Assembly (NCBI GenBank): GCA_036245525.1
Contig: BTPG01000002.1
Location: 125,971,950 to 126,035,949, forward strand
DNA from: Semisulcospira habei
Lineage: Eukaryota; Mollusca; Gastropoda; Semisulcospiridae
DNA: 64,000 nt
Reading direction: 5' to 3'
Shown: positions 10,376 through 21,537 of the stretch, piece by piece
How positions within the stretch are numbered: position 1 is the first letter of the stretch
Layout of the letters: each line of letters begins with the position of its first letter
Translations under genes and position numbers: made by a program
Notes under the pieces: model-generated
The model's database searches: none
What the model was told of the DNA's origin: nothing
What the model saw: the letters and a program-made list of their open reading frames with translations, nothing else

Positions 10376-10490
10376 ACCCAATGCGCAAAACGCCATCGGG
10401 CCGATGTCGGCCGCCGTTGGCCCGCGCTCGGCCGTGCGCGGGCCAACGGCGGCCGACGTCGGCCCCGATAGCCTTTCAGTGGGTATTGGG
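10376..10490. repeat. Family D fold-back, copy 3
   Basis: Arms GGCCGATGTCGGCCGCCGTT and AACGGCGGCCGACGTCGGCC pair almost perfectly. The core differs from copies 1, 2, 4 and 6 at many paired positions. The ends read CCCAATGCGCAAAACG and CCTTTCAGTGGGTATTGGG. Confidence 0.8.
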
Positions 10491-10737
10491 AGAGGTACCG
10501 CCTAAAGCCACTTTCTTAGTTTTTTTTTTCCGGCCGAATTTCCTGCGAAGTACTTGTGGGTAGTTTCAGATCAACAAGTACTGACTTGTTCAACAAATTT
10601 GCTCAATAAACCCTATTTTTAACAGGAACTTGAAATCTTCTTCTTCTTCTTCTCGAACGCCGTCACACTTGGAGTTTGGCTCTCAAAATGAAATCGGTGG
10701 TCCTCTGTAGCACCTCCACAGGCCCGTACAGTTTCTC

Positions 10738-11700
10738 TTATCGAGTGGCGGGCTTCTGCCATATCTCCTCCCTCAGCAGCTGGTGGTTCCCACAGTCCTG
10801 GAGAATGTGCTCTGCGGTCTGCTCTGCTTCTCCACGAGGGCACAGGGGAGATGGCACGAGGTGAAAGCGTCTGTGCAGGTGGAAATTGAGTCGGTTGTGC
10901 CCGGTCCTCAGACGGAAGATGGTCACCTGCTCTTGTCTGGACAGTTGATGGTATCTGTCTAGGGGCCGTTGTGGTGGTCTGTACACAGACTTAATGATGG
11001 TCTTCATCTCTGTGAAGCTGACTCCATTTTCGTCTTGTTCTTTCTCTGCGCCCACTTTTGCCATTCTGTCAGCTTCTTCATTGCCGTAGATGCCACAGTG
11101 TGAAGGGATCCACTGCAGCACCAGTCTGGTGCACTTGATGTTTTGCAGTGCCTCTTGTAGACGTGGCAGTTTGCTTGCTGTTGCTGCCTCAAGGATAGAC
11201 ATGGCATCAGTCAGAAAGACAATCTGGGCATCAGGGTCTGCAGTGCCACTAAGGGTGTTTGCAGCACGGACCAGGGCTTCAACCTCAGCTCTGTAATTTG
11301 TGCAGTGAATGCCTGTTGATACTGCCTCTGCCTGCCATTTTCCGTTTGGGTACTGAATGTACACCCCAGCCCCTCCATTCTGAAATGCATCTGTGGCTGA
11401 TCCATCGGTGTATGCCCGTATCCATGCTTCCTGGGGATACTTTTCTTCGAGCATGGCCAGTGTCAGGGCTTTCTTGCTCACAGTGCTGTGCTCATCTTTG
11501 GTGGTGATGTAGGGTACCGTGGAAGAGATGGTGATGTTTTCTGGCTTACTTTCCCAGGGTGGAAGGTCACTAGCAGGATTCAGAGCCTCTACCTGCGCAG
11601 GGAGCTTTGCCTGGTGTTTTCTCTGCAGAGCTCTCGTCTCCTTCACAAAGCTTGATCTTTTCAGTCTCCCTGAGGTTGGCTGTTTCATCCTGGCATTCAT
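10738..11700 (-). pseudogene. Retrotransposon RNase H domain and C-terminal tail
   Basis: This 320-residue frame is the RNase H part of the non-LTR element at 10636-15191. The catalytic set is visible: Asp in AYTDGSATD, Glu in NYRAEVEALV, Asp in VFLTDAMSI, and the His/Asp pair in PSHCGIYGNEEADRMAK. It would degrade the RNA strand of RNA-DNA hybrids during element replication. A C-terminal region with CPRGEAEQTAEHILQDC, typical of this class, follows. The frame ends at a TAA at 10738. The related fragment at 30007-30137 has sense codons at that point, so this stop appears to be a nonsense mutation that removes the last residues. A frame change near 11697-11705 separates it from the RT part. 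Confidence 0.85.
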
Positions 11701-13290
11701 AGGATGGTCTTTGGAAGACTAACCTTTGTGGACTGTATCAAGGCTTTGCAATCTCTTCTCATGCGCAGGGGTGGGATACCTGTTGTCTCTTCCATCTTTT
11801 CAATTGGTGTGGATCTCATTGCGCCGGTGATGATACGCAGTGCCTGGTTCTGAACTCTGTCAGTGGTCTGCTGGTGTGACTGGGCTGCCTTCAACCATGC
11901 ATTGGATCCGTACTCAAGGTGTGGTCTCACTGTGCCTTGATACACATTTTTGAGGATCTTTTCATTGGCTCCCCATTGTGTTCCAGCCAGCTTCCTCATG
12001 ATGTTCAGCTTTCTTCTAGCTTTCGCTTCTGCGTTCCAAATGTGCGGCTTCCACGTCAGCCTCTCGTCAAGGGTGATGCCCAGGTATGTCTGTTGGTCAT
12101 CATACCGCAGTGGGGTGTTGCCCAGTGTTAGGTTGCCAGCCTTTGCTTTGTTGGAGAGAGAGAAGAGTGTGGCTGATGATTTTTCTGTGTTGATGGTCAC
12201 ACACCAGTTGTTGGTCCAGTCTGTCAGCCTGTCCAGGGCTAGCTGCATCCTGTATGTAGCAGTTGTTGCATACTCCTCTGTGCACCAGAGTACCAGGTCA
12301 TCTGCGTACAGGGCTGCGTGGACTCCTTTTGGTAGCTATGACACACGGTCGTTGATGAAGAGTATGAACAGGGTCGGTGACAGGACTCCCCCCTGTGGCA
12401 CCACCTGACGCAGCAGCACTTTTTGGCCACAGTATCCATCCGCTGTCACACGGGCTCTGCGATTGTGCAGGTATGACTTGGTCCACCGATACATGTTCCC
12501 TTGGATGCCACTGCGAAGGAGTTTCACAAGGAGACCATCCTTCCACACCTTGTCGAAAGCCTTCTGTAGGTCAATGAAGGCAGCTAATGTCACCTTCTGA
12601 TCTTGAAAGGCATCTTCTATGACCTGTGCAAGGTGTGTTGTCTGGTCTTCTGTACTCTTGTGGCTTCTGAAGCCGGCTTGCTCTGGCACGATAATGCTCT
12701 CGGGGTCCAGGTACCACTGCAGGCGCTTGTTGATGATGTGCTCCATGGTCTTGCACACACACAACTTGTCAAGCTGATGGGGCGATAACTCAGGGCTTTG
12801 GACTTATTCTTCCCTTTCTTCAAAATTGGGATCATCCTGGCTTCCTTCCAGCACTGGGGTACCTGTCCTCCTCTCCAGCTGTGGTTAAAGATGTCCAGTA
12901 GCTTCGTTAAGGCAGTGTTGCCAAGGTGTTGTAATATCTCGTTTGAGATGCTGTCTGGACCTGGAGATTGTTTCTTCTTCAGCTGTTTGATGGCCATCTT
13001 CAGTTCTGGAAGGGTGATGATCCTTCTTCATTGCATCATGGATGTTTGCATCTCTTGTTCTCTCTCTTTCTTCCTGTCTGATTTCTTTCTCAAGCATTCG
13101 TGGGAGAGTGATGTTACTTTCTTTCGCATAGATCTGTGCGAACATGTTTGCAGCTTTCCTACCAGTCAGTGCTTTCCCATCTTCTTCCAGGGTGATCTTC
13201 TGTTCCCTGGTGCCCTCATCGTTCAACGCCTTGGTCAGTCTCCACAACTTGGCCTCTCCATGTTCAGTCTTGCAGTCTTCTCTCTCCAAC
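11697..13290 (-). pseudogene. Retrotransposon reverse transcriptase domain, frameshifted
   Basis: The RT of the element at 10636-15191 is spread over several frames. Motifs in order on the minus strand are SPGPDSISNEIL (about 12960), YRPISLTSC (about 12770), EQAGFRSHKSTEDQ (about 12675), AAFIDLQKAFDKVW (about 12565), VPQGGVLSPTLFILF (about 12390) and the catalytic YADD at 12297-12308. The thumb/connection region extends to 11697. Frame changes occur near 13270, 13025 and 12765, and an in-frame TAG lies at 12336-12338 between the motif-B region and YADD. It would copy element RNA into DNA at the target site if intact. It cannot give a single protein as written. Confidence 0.85.
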
Positions 13291-14485
13291 TTCTTCTTGT
13301 GTACTCCAACTTCTTCTTCAGATACTGGGCCTTACTGTGTTGTAGCTTGATGTTGTTTTCTTGGCTGGGGTTGGTTTCAGCGTCTTCTCTGGCCCTAGTG
13401 AGGTTGTCATGTGCTTTCTGAAGATCTGCGGTCCAGTATGGGGTGTAGTTTTTCCGGACTCCTCGAGGTATAGTTTCCTTGGCTGCCTTACTGATAATGT
13501 CATTAAACTCTCTGACCACATTGTTGATGTTCCTTCCAGACACAGCCAGGTCTTGCATTAGCTCATTTGTTCGGATACTGAACAAGCGCCAGTCTGCCTT
13601 TCGGTAGTTCCATCTTGGTCGGTGTGGCGAGCTAGCTGCTGTGCTTCCTTTTAGGGAGAGGAGGACAGGGCGGTGGTCACTTCCTCCTAACTGTGGTCCT
13701 ACTGTTCTGCTGAGGCGCTTATGAACATCGTCAGTGCAAAGCGCCAGGTCCGGTGTAGTGGTGGTGTGCAAGCGGCGAGAGTAGAAGGAAGGTTGGTCCT
13801 CAGGGTCATTGGCAAGTATCAGGTGATTTTCATCTTGCCACTCCTCGATGTCTTCTCCTCTCTTGTCAATCGTGTCGTCTCCCCAACTCTGGGACTGGCT
13901 GTTGAAGTCACCAGTGATGAGGAATCCACTGTCCGGGACCTGGATAGTGTCAAGGGACAGCAGCTTATCATTAGGGCAGTAGTAGTTGACCAGGTCAAGG
14001 GTACTGTCACTGGTGGTTACCTTGACCTGGATGTATTCCGCCTCTTCCATGAATCTCCTGGTTTCGCTGGCATTCAGGTTGTTTCTAGCTAGGGTCATAA
14101 CTCCTCCTTTCTTCCTACATTGGCGATCACTTCGGAAGACCTGATATCCTCTGACCTTAAAGGGTCTTCCTTCTTGCAGGTGTGTCTCTTGTATACAGCA
14201 GATGTTTATGCTGTTTTCGTACAGAAAGTTCTCTAGTTCTGTTTTCTTGTTGGTAACCCCTTCTGCATCCCAGTGCATGATGTTCACATTGGCTTTTTCT
14301 TTGTCTCTGGTCTTGTTTTTTAGCTGGCCAGTCGCTCTACTTCCCCGTCCCCTGGCTCCTCGAGACGGTCGGGAAGGTCCTCCAGTCGTCGTGGGGGGGG
14401 GGGGGGGTGGGGGAGTGGGGGGGTGGGGGGGGGGGCTCCGAAGAGGCGCAGAGCCCGGTACTGCACCTGCCTGGTGAGACTCCAC
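13235..14485 (-). pseudogene. Retrotransposon APE-type endonuclease domain
   Basis: The N-terminal 416-residue frame carries an apurinic-endonuclease-like domain that nicks target DNA for target-primed reverse transcription. Motifs are NIMHWDAEGVTNKK, the Glu of CCIQETHLQ, the Asp/Asn of ITGDFNSQSQSW, TTPDLALC and the GGSDHRPVLL active-site His segment. The first 60 residues are proline- and glycine-rich because they are encoded by a C/G homopolymer region (14392-14437). They may be out of register, so the ATG at 14485 is uncertain. The frame ends prematurely at 13235, and the expected continuation is in another frame from about 13289. Confidence 0.85.
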
Positions 14486-15423
14486 AGGGCGAGCCCCATT
14501 TCTGTTGAATCCATCTCCAAGTGTTATATGGCTGTATATGCGTGGTACTGAGGTTTATTAGAGTGCGCTGTGCAGCCCAGTACCTCCGTCTTCAGCACTC
14601 GGGGTTTCTGTCGGGGTTACCTCACCCTTAACTCCTGGTCAAAAGGCCTTTCCTGGGAGCACAGGATGGTTTGGCTTTGGAGTGTCCTTCTCCTAGATGG
14701 GTTGCCGACCAAGACCCATCTCCTCAGGTTTTTCCTCGGAGTTTTCCTTCTCGAAGGAGATCTGCCAACCAAGGCTATCGAGCATCCCTGCCCGGATTTG
14801 TATAGGGTTTACTCCCCTAGCCTTTGCCTCTCCCAAGGCACCCACAAGGCAGTGGGGCTATTTACCCATAGCTGGGGATCTGGTTCATGGGCATCAGGGC
14901 TTGTCCACATATCGATGGGCCTGCGTGCCGCATGTCTGGGGGCCAGACCTCCTCCGAATCCTCTGTAGTTCAGCCCGAGTCCGTAAGGTTCTCGGTTACC
15001 GTGAGTCGCCACGAGGAGACACTCCATGAGGCTTGTTGTTGGAGAGGCTGTGTACTGGCAGGGAGAGACTAACATACTCTGCTCCCCTTTTTCGCAAAAC
15101 TGCTAGCCAGCGGTGGGAGCTGAAAGCGAGAGCGACAAGCACAGACGCTACACTACCACACTAGACGCATCACAACAACCATTTGACCCACGGAACTTGA
15201 AAGGAACATACACGTACTTGTTTACCCTTGCTGGCTTTACTGACCCCAGGAGTTTGAATCATAAGTTATGCACGTGTAAACCATGCAAACAGCGTTTATT
15301 TCAGTAATATTATTGATCAGTTGTGCACAAGTCGAACAAGCAATTAATACACTGAGCCCTAAAGTAAAAAATTCCCAAATTTTCGGGAAGCCGTCGTCTG
15401 AAGGCTACAGTTCAAGAGACAGA

Positions 15424-15546
15424 CTGACCATAATAGCTCAAGTGTGATGCCAGAAATATTTAAGCCCCAAGCACCACTCTTGAATTATACTGACGAGCAA
15501 AGGAAATGCCGCGATATTTTCGGTATCATCGGAAATACTAAAGTGT
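15424..15546. repeat. Degenerate family A joined to half of family I
   Basis: A deleted family A hairpin (GACCATAATAGCTCAAG ... CACTCTTGAATTATA) runs straight into the left arm of a family I element (ACTGACGAGCAAAGGAAATG). The junction is at TATA, consistent with TA-targeted insertion of family I. The right arm of I is missing. Confidence 0.6.
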
Positions 15547-15631
15547 TTACAATACAATACAATACAATACAATACAATACAATACAATACAATACAATAC
15601 AATACAATACAATACAATACAATACAATACA
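15546..15631. repeat. (AATAC)n microsatellite
   Basis: About 17 uninterrupted AATAC units. They give long artefactual reading frames on both strands (repeating IQYNT and its antisense). Confidence 0.95.
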
Positions 15632-16440
15632 ACGTTATTGTCTGTTCGAGTCGAAGCACGACATAAATTTGCCTTTTGGCTCGTCATAAAACAACAAGAC
15701 AAGACACTGATAAACACCGTAAGAACATTCCATTAGAATTTATCATTGCAGCAATCTATCACAAGATGGGAGGTAACGTTATGTAGATCACATATTATAT
15801 ATGTCACGTCGCTAAAATCAAGAGTTTAAAATCGCGACAGCAGTCAAAACTTCTTAAAAACATTATTTTTGGCAGGTGGCATTTTGAATCGTCTGCCCGC
15901 TGACGGCAGCATTTGAAACTGATCAAATAGTGGGTGACGAGCATCACTAACAATGCTAGCATCTTTTCTTCGGCCAGCCCAATGGTACAGATCATCGAAT
16001 GGGTACTGTCCTAGGCCAATGATCTTCAGTCCCAGCTGTTCTGACGATACGTGATAGTCTACCCCTGTTTTTCGTACTGAGGTTGCCATACCAAGCAGTG
16101 ATGTTAAAAGTCAGTATGTTTTCAATCAGGCTTCTATAAACGGATTCTAAAATTTTTAGAATCCGTTTCCGGTGTCATTTCACTCAATCTGAAATATGTC
16201 GCATTTGTTTTTGTTCGTCAGTATCAGTGTAATGGTCGATCCACATCTTCTTGTAGTGTGTTTTGGGCTGAATAAGTAAACAAATCAATGGATGGAATGA
16301 TAGATAAATGAAGGAATGACAGATGAATGAAGAAATGAATAAATTGATAGATGGATGGATGCATAAACGAATGAATGAATGAATAAATGAAACGGGCATC
16401 CAGCTTACCACTCTATGGATCAATCGATATAAATAATATT
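15632..16440. other. Unassigned AT-rich sequence
   Basis: No gene is recognised. A small perfect hairpin lies at 16138-16168 (AAACGGATTCTAAAA and its complement) and an imperfect AATGAATGAA/GATAGATGG-type simple repeat at 16290-16390. Confidence 0.5.
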
Positions 16441-16443
16441 ACA

Positions 16444-16525
16444 TTAACTCATTCGAGATGAACGGCATCCGGACACGCGGCTTAAGCCGCGTGTCCGGAA
16501 TGGCCGTTCGTCTCAAATGCGTTAA
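16444..16525. mobile_element. Family E all-hairpin TTAA element, copy 1
   Basis: The element is a hairpin from TTAA to TTAA. Arms begin TTAACTCATTCGAGATGAAC and close at the centre GCGGCTTAAGCCGC. It is 82 bp with a few mismatches and an indel. Confidence 0.85.
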
Positions 16526-16529
16526 TGTC

Positions 16530-17305
16530 AAATCAGTGAATTGGTTAGCAGGTCTCACCGGCCAGCTGAGGCGTCACATCAGATTTCCATGAATATGCGG
16601 CCCATCTGCCTCTGGATTTCTTGCAACACCCAGCTGGCGGCACATTTTCCTCGTTACCTCTTTCACATCCATCGCCAATTGCAAGCAATCAGGCGCCTGT
16701 GACAGCTCAAGGATAGTGTCAATTTAGGACTTGAACTCGGAGAACCAAATGACTTCCATTCGATAGAGAAGAACCCAACGGAGAAAGAAACACGCTTAGA
16801 AAAGACAGTTACAACATTATTTCAATTAATCAGTTGCTACTCTGCGATAAGTCGTAGCGACTGATCTTTCTATTTGTCTAGTCTATTTTGAAGAAGGTTA
16901 TTTACCCGATATATTATTAAATTGTGTGGTAACTGTCTTTTTCTAAGCGTGTTTTTTCATGTTCAGTCTCTGCCTTTTACACCCTTGGCCGCAGTCACCT
17001 TTTAGGTTTGGATTCCATGCCGCGACAGAAAGGAAGTCACTTAAGAGTTAATATGACACTATCAATGTCAGTTCTAGGAGTGTAAGAGTTAATTTGACAC
17101 TGTCGTTGTTCTGGGCGTTTAAGAGTTAATCAGGCACTGTGACTACCCGGCTTTTCTTTTAAAAAAAAAAATCACTGACGGAGCGCGTTGTGCCTAGCAA
17201 ACGACTGATTTTGTGCCGGTCCGCCAGTCTGTGATTCTGGGTGTGCTGGCGGTCTGCTCACTGTTAACGTCAGACACTGAAATCTGCAGTTATTTAGCAA
17301 AAACC
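16530..17305. other. Unassigned sequence
   Basis: No gene is seen. The phrase TAAGAGTTAAT recurs at 17043, 17087 and 17119, each followed by a similar short block, so a diverged repeat of about 32-44 bp may be present. Confidence 0.4.
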
Positions 17306-17307
17306 AG

Positions 17308-17412
17308 AAGTCAGTTTGTCCACTTTTTTTTTAAATAGAAAAGCTAGCTTTTAAATTTAATGTATAACAATGAAAAGCTCGCTTTTCTCAAAATGGACAA
17401 ATTGGCTTTTCG
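17308..17412. repeat. Family H fold-back, copy 1
   Basis: Left arm AGTCAGTTTGTCCACTTTTT and right arm AAAATGGACAAATTGGCTTT with inner AAAAGCTAGCTTTT/AAAAGCTCGCTTTT segments. It is AT-rich and imperfectly paired. Confidence 0.6.
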
Positions 17413-17551
17413 CCAAATAAGTAACGACAGACCTGTGAAAGTTGCCGATCTCTACCAGCTTTCAAGAGGCAAAGTTTCCCGGCGGCCATTTGCCCCTGTG
17501 GTTCTCTACGCCACATGCAGATAACAGGATCTGGCCGAGGATCTGGGCCCC

Positions 17552-17659
17552 GTTGCATGCGTGCGATTAGTCCTGCGCCAGCCACTAAGCAAGGTGCTCC
17601 GCGATAGCGGAGCACCTTGCTTAGTGGCTGGCGCCGGGCCAAGCTCACCCATGCAACTG
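17552..17659. repeat. Family C fold-back, copy 5
   Basis: Almost perfect hairpin. Arms GCGCCAGCCACTAAGCAAGG and complement meet at CTCCGCGATAGCGGAG. Outer arms are GTTGCATGCGTG and CACCCATGCAAC. Confidence 0.85.
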
Positions 17660-18043
17660 ATCCCTGATGTGTCATGGGATCTGTGCCGAACAAATTGCAT
17701 TACGTCACTGAGTTCCTAATTGCGGTGCCCTTTTACGTAATCTGTAGGATAAAAGGCCGGTAATGTCAGCCTTCAGCTGCCGTCGACCACAGGTCCAGGA
17801 ATCCAGTCAGTTTTAATACCTCTGACTGCGGCTTTTCTGTTGGAAATAGTTATCAATGTAGTTCCAACAAGGACGCTTTGGTATGGGATTTCTGACTCTA
17901 TGGTCTTGGTGCTGAATTCAGTGTTCCAACTTAATCTACCAGCGGCTAAACTTTACGAAATAATATGCACACAGGGTCCAGTAAACCTACACGAAAATAG
18001 AAGTCCCCTTTATGCGGTTCATCTGTTAAACAGTTGCATGCCC

Positions 18044-18097
<54 letters not shown>

Positions 18098-18360
18098 TAA
18101 TAATAAGGATTTATAAGGCGCCTATACATGGTAGATTCTCTAGGCGCCGTACATACGAACAACAACAAATGAATTACACAAAAGGTGACAAAACCAAAAC
18201 CACATGTACAATTACACAAAAGAACAGAAAATGCCTAAATACATAAACACTGATATCAAGATGGGAAAAGATGGGTTTTCGTAAGACTGTGTTTAAAACT
18301 GGCACTGGGACCCGCTCACACAGTCGAAAACTGGTAGCATTGTTTAGTCATAGCATTATT
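18044..18360 (-). repeat. (AAT)n tail with GGCGCC-containing repeat
   Basis: An AAT microsatellite (18044-18107) abuts GGATTTATAAGGCGCCTATA and AGGCGCCGTACATAC. On the minus strand this reads as a repeat ending in a GCGCCT(T)ATAAATCC motif plus ATT tail. That resembles the 3' ends of L2-related or SINE elements in invertebrates. The family is not determined. Confidence 0.5.
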
Positions 18361-18565
18361 TTCGAATTAGTTAAATGCGAAACTCACCTGAACCAAGAAG
18401 GTGACTGCAAAAATGTAAAATGCAAAGAAATAGCCAAGAAACAAAAATGACACGTTACGACACAATTTTGTTTCTTTCTTTGTTGGGTATTTTATCAGTG
18501 GCGAATTGCCACACGGCTCCCCCTCCCTAGAAAAGAATAGGTCGGTTTGTAACAAAATATAGGTC

Positions 18566-18667
18566 TACTGACGAGCAATTGAAATGCGACATTTTGGAAT
18601 CATCGGAAACATTTGGTGTTTCCGACCAGTGATTCCAAAAATGTCACATTTCTTTTGCTCGTCAGTA
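18566..18667. mobile_element. Family I TA-flanked fold-back, complete copy
   Basis: Arms ACTGACGAGCAATTGAAATG and its near complement, with inner ATTTTGGAATCATCGGAAAC pairing to GTTTCCGA...GTGATTCCAAAAAT. It starts and ends at TA, the target of Tc1/mariner transposases, so a mariner-type MITE is inferred. Confidence 0.75.
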
Positions 18668-18959
18668 TACATGTAGGAAGTTTTCTTGCGTATGACATTT
18701 CTCTGATGAGAGGAGGCAAATGTCCCGTCGTCGTCCGTGACAATGTAGTGAGAGTTGGGCGGACCGTCGGGGGTTCTTTCTCCGGGTACTCCGGTTCTTC
18801 CACCCCCCCCCCCCCCACTTTGGTACCGGTCTCAGGCCACTTTACAAATTTCAAATACAAGCGATCAAAAATTCTCTGTAACTTCAGTAGCTGACTGGCC
18901 CTTCGTTTGTCTTGTACTGTGTTTGTCTTAAATGGCGTAAATCCGTGTCTGTTTCGTGA

Positions 18960-19057
18960 GTGTGTGTGTTGGGTTTCAGGCGCGGCGCTTTGAGTGAGTC
19001 GATTTCCCCAAAATTGAGAAAAAGCGCCTATATAATACCGGTATTATTATTATTATT
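18960..19057 (+). repeat. 3' tail of an L2/SINE-like repeat
   Basis: The phrase AAAAGCGCCTATATAATACC is followed by a TATT/ATT microsatellite. This resembles the AAT-tailed repeats at 18044 and 25885 in opposite orientation. Confidence 0.45.
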
Positions 19058-19185
19058 AACATGCACTAATCATCTAGTCTTCTGCGCCTCATTCCCCTGG
19101 CACATAGCGTGGCACTATGAAACACAGCCGACTTCCTTCATAAACAGATTTTATGAGTGCAGTAGTCTATGTTACCTTTGAGTCA

Positions 19186-19297
19186 GTACACAAACTAAGG
19201 GAAATAACTCATCGCTGGACAAGGAATCAGTTAGATCCCCTTATAAAGGATCTGACTGTTTGTCCAGCGCTCAGTTACTTCCCTTGGTTTGTGTACT
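19186..19297. repeat. Long hairpin, unassigned family
   Basis: Outer arms AGTACACAAACTAAGGGAA and TTCCCTTGGTTTGTGTACT, inner arms CGCTGGACAA and TTGTCCAGCG, and central AGATCC...GGATCT. The stem is about 50 bp with a few mismatches. I see no second copy in the window. Confidence 0.75.
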
Positions 19298-19546
19298 ATA
19301 TAATTATATTATACCAGCGCTTGCCTGACCTTTTGGTTTGTGATTCATCATAGTCACCCATCCGGCTTCCACAGCTGGCGCTGGAATGTAAAGGTCAGCT
19401 GTGCTTGCATCATGGCGGGATCAGTGCGGTCGCCAGCCAGACCACACATGTCATACGTGACTCGGTCACAGCCCCCTGGCCTCCTCCGCAAGGATGGACA
19501 CAGATCTACAGAGGGAGAGAAGGAGCATACATGCTCAGCCCAGATC

Positions 19547-19654
19547 GCGAAGGTCTTCTGGCGGACGACGGCCGCAGTGGGCCCGCGCCGCACGGCCCGG
19601 ATGTGCGCGGGCCCACTGCGGCCGCCTAGGGCCAGAAGACCTTTTGCTACTGGG
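19547..19654. repeat. Family D fold-back, copy 4
   Basis: Arms GACGGCCGCAGTGGGCCCGC and GCGGGCCCACTGCGGCCGCC. The right end AGACCTTTTGCTACTGGG is the intact family D terminus. Confidence 0.75.
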
Positions 19655-19659
19655 AAACA

Positions 19660-20130
19660 GCCTCCCTCCTTTGAGTACCCATAGGCACCTATGTCTCGTA
19701 CAGATGTGTGGGGAAAGCTGTGTGGTTGTATTTACATGCAAAAAGAACATTAGAATGTCAAGAGAGAAACTACACAGGCTCACTCATCGGATGGACGCAA
19801 TCGTTTTGCTTTTGAATGTCAAGGTATTGGGATTCAGTTTCAGATGCGTTTGGGGGAGGGGGTTGGAAATATAGGACGGGTGAGAGGTGGGAAGGTCTAT
19901 TTGGGCGATTTACGCGGACAAAATAATGTGTCAGAATATACAATCTGCCAGACCAACAGCATCTTCATAAGCCCGCTGCAACCAGACTCACACCACTGGC
20001 GGCAAGCTCTGCGTATCTCCAGTGTGCCCATGAGACCCGGCCGGGAGTCTAGTTCGGACACGCGATTAACCACAGACATTCTTTGTCAGGAATGTTTGCC
20101 TGTGATTCTATGCCGTCTCCAGTTCTGTTC
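19660..20130. other. Unassigned sequence
   Basis: No gene, inverted repeat or element is recognised. Confidence 0.4.
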
Positions 20131-20134
20131 GTCT

Positions 20135-20224
20135 TTAACGCATTCGAGACTGACTCTGACTTGCCGCCTCCGGATACGCGGCATAAGCCGCGTGTCCGGA
20201 GGCGACACGTCTCGAATGAGTTAA
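20135..20224. mobile_element. Family E all-hairpin TTAA element, copy 2
   Basis: Runs from TTAACGCATTCGAGAC to GTCTCGAATGAGTTAA with centre GCGGCATAAGCCGC. The left arm has an extra TGACTC-type insertion relative to the 80-bp copy. Confidence 0.8.
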
Positions 20225-20242
20225 TGCTTCTGTAGTGCTTAG

Positions 20243-20246
<4 letters not shown>

Positions 20247-20308
<62 letters not shown>
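20247..20308. repeat. (AC)n microsatellite
   Basis: About 31 AC units, directly following a family E element. Confidence 0.95.
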
Positions 20309-20393
20309 GTCCTGTCAGACATGAGGCACAATACTGTTATAAATAAATGCGAAGTGTCATGTCAGAGAATGAGTTATCTGTCCCATTCGATCC

Positions 20394-20462
20394 GCAAGAA
20401 GCATAGATTCTCACGAGCCCCTGCAGCCGCAGAAGCCGCTCACGAGAATATATGCCTCTCGC
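20394..20462. repeat. Family B fold-back, diverged copy
   Basis: Arms GCAAGAAGCATAGATTCTC and GAGAATATATGCCTCTCGC. The consensus CCTC/GAGG is TCTC/GAGA in both arms. Confidence 0.65.
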
Positions 20463-20639
20463 CTTCACTGCTCGGTCACATTTGCTGCCCAGGCTGAGGA
20501 CGTGTTCTGGATTTAATAGCATGACTGTTCAACAAGAGTTTTGCCACAGAATAAGAATATCGGATGAGCGCGCTGTCAAACGGGATTAGATCTACGCACA
20601 ACTTTCATTTCCTCTCTCTTCTCTTACCATGATTATTAT

Positions 20640-20642
<3 letters not shown>

Positions 20643-20727
<85 letters not shown>
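20643..20727. repeat. (AG)n microsatellite
   Basis: About 42 AG units without interruption. Confidence 0.95.
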
Positions 20728-20729
<2 letters not shown>

Positions 20730-20891
20730 TTCCTAGCAATGCTGTGAAGGGCTACGGCAGATAGTCAGCGGGGGAAAAAAACAAGCATTTCAAACAATAT
20801 AATCGTGAAGAGAAACAGTCTCCGACCACACAAACAATCAGCACAAGCTATTCGCTTTCCAAATGTCTCTTAAGTGAGAATATTTGTCCAA

Positions 20892-21106
20892 TTTAGCTCA
20901 TTCTACCCCATCACCGAAATCCCCAAATTTTGCCGTTGTCTTCTGAAGACTGCATTGCAGTGCAGGCCACAGATCGACCATGATAGTTCAAGGGTGGTGC
21001 CAGAATAGCTTGGCGCCCATAGGCGCCAAGCTATTCTGGCATCACCCTTGAACTATCATGGTGGATCCTTATCTTCCTGTTGTGTGTCTGGGGTAGAATG
21101 AGTTAA
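20892..21106. mobile_element. Family A TTAA fold-back, copy 7
   Basis: Left border TTTAGCTCATTCTACCCC, right border GGGGTAGAATGAGTTAA. The hairpin (20972-21067) has arms GATCGACCATGATAGTTCAA and complement, closing at GGCGCCCATAGGCGCC. Confidence 0.8.
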
Positions 21107-21162
21107 ACATCTTCATTTAAATTTACCCCTTCAAGTCCAGCTTACTCCGGCTGTGTCATTCT

Positions 21163-21381
21163 TTAACCCTTATCATTTGGAATACACCAGTGTGTGAAAT
21201 CAGTCGGTTTGAATAAAATAGTTCAAGGGTAGCGGCCTGCCGGCTTGGCGCCAATCTATTCTGGCACCACCCTTGAACTAAAGCCATTGGTCTATATCCT
21301 TATATGTAAGTACTTTAATGTAGGTTGCATATGGCAGTGTACAAATTTGAAGCTTTGAGCCTCAGTATGGATATGGGTTAA
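21163..21381. mobile_element. Family A TTAA fold-back, copy 8
   Basis: TTAACCCTTATC at the left and GATATGGGTTAA at the right. The internal hairpin is shortened and asymmetric (AGTTCAAGGGTAGCGGCC against GGCACCACCCTTGAACT). Confidence 0.75.
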
Positions 21382-21426
21382 TCAACGTCACCAGAAGTTT
21401 AAAGGTGTGTACACAAAGTGGTACCA

Positions 21427-21537
21427 GCAAGAGGCATGGATCCTCATGACCCCCGCAACTGAGGGGGCTCATGCGGATCTATGTCTCTTACAGTTGGATT
21501 CAGTTTTTACGTTCAGTTCTCGGTAGTGAACGGGTTA
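21427..21537. repeat. Family B fold-back with right border
   Basis: Arms GCAAGAGGCATGGATCCTC and GCGGATCTATGTCTCTTAC. The right border reads TCGGTAGTGAACGGGTTAC, close to the TTAA-type right end. Confidence 0.7.

Larger units (their letters stand above)
10636..15191 (-). mobile_element. Full-length non-LTR retrotransposon (I/Nimb-like), coding-dead
   Basis: The element is flanked by a perfect 11-bp direct repeat, GGAACTTGAAA, at 10625-10635 and 15192-15202, which I read as the target-site duplication. On the minus strand it runs from a 5' region of about 700 bp (14486-15191) without a recognisable frame, through an APE endonuclease, a reverse transcriptase with a YADD box and an RNase H, to a 3' tail of GAA repeats at 10636-10652. 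Endonuclease-RT-RNase H order with a short microsatellite tail fits the I/Nimb group; the exact clade is inferred. The coding region is broken by several frameshifts and nonsense codons, described in the domain entries. The poly-G/poly-C tracts at 14392-14437 are a likely site of length errors. A 3'-only relative lies at 30007-30137. Confidence 0.85.
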
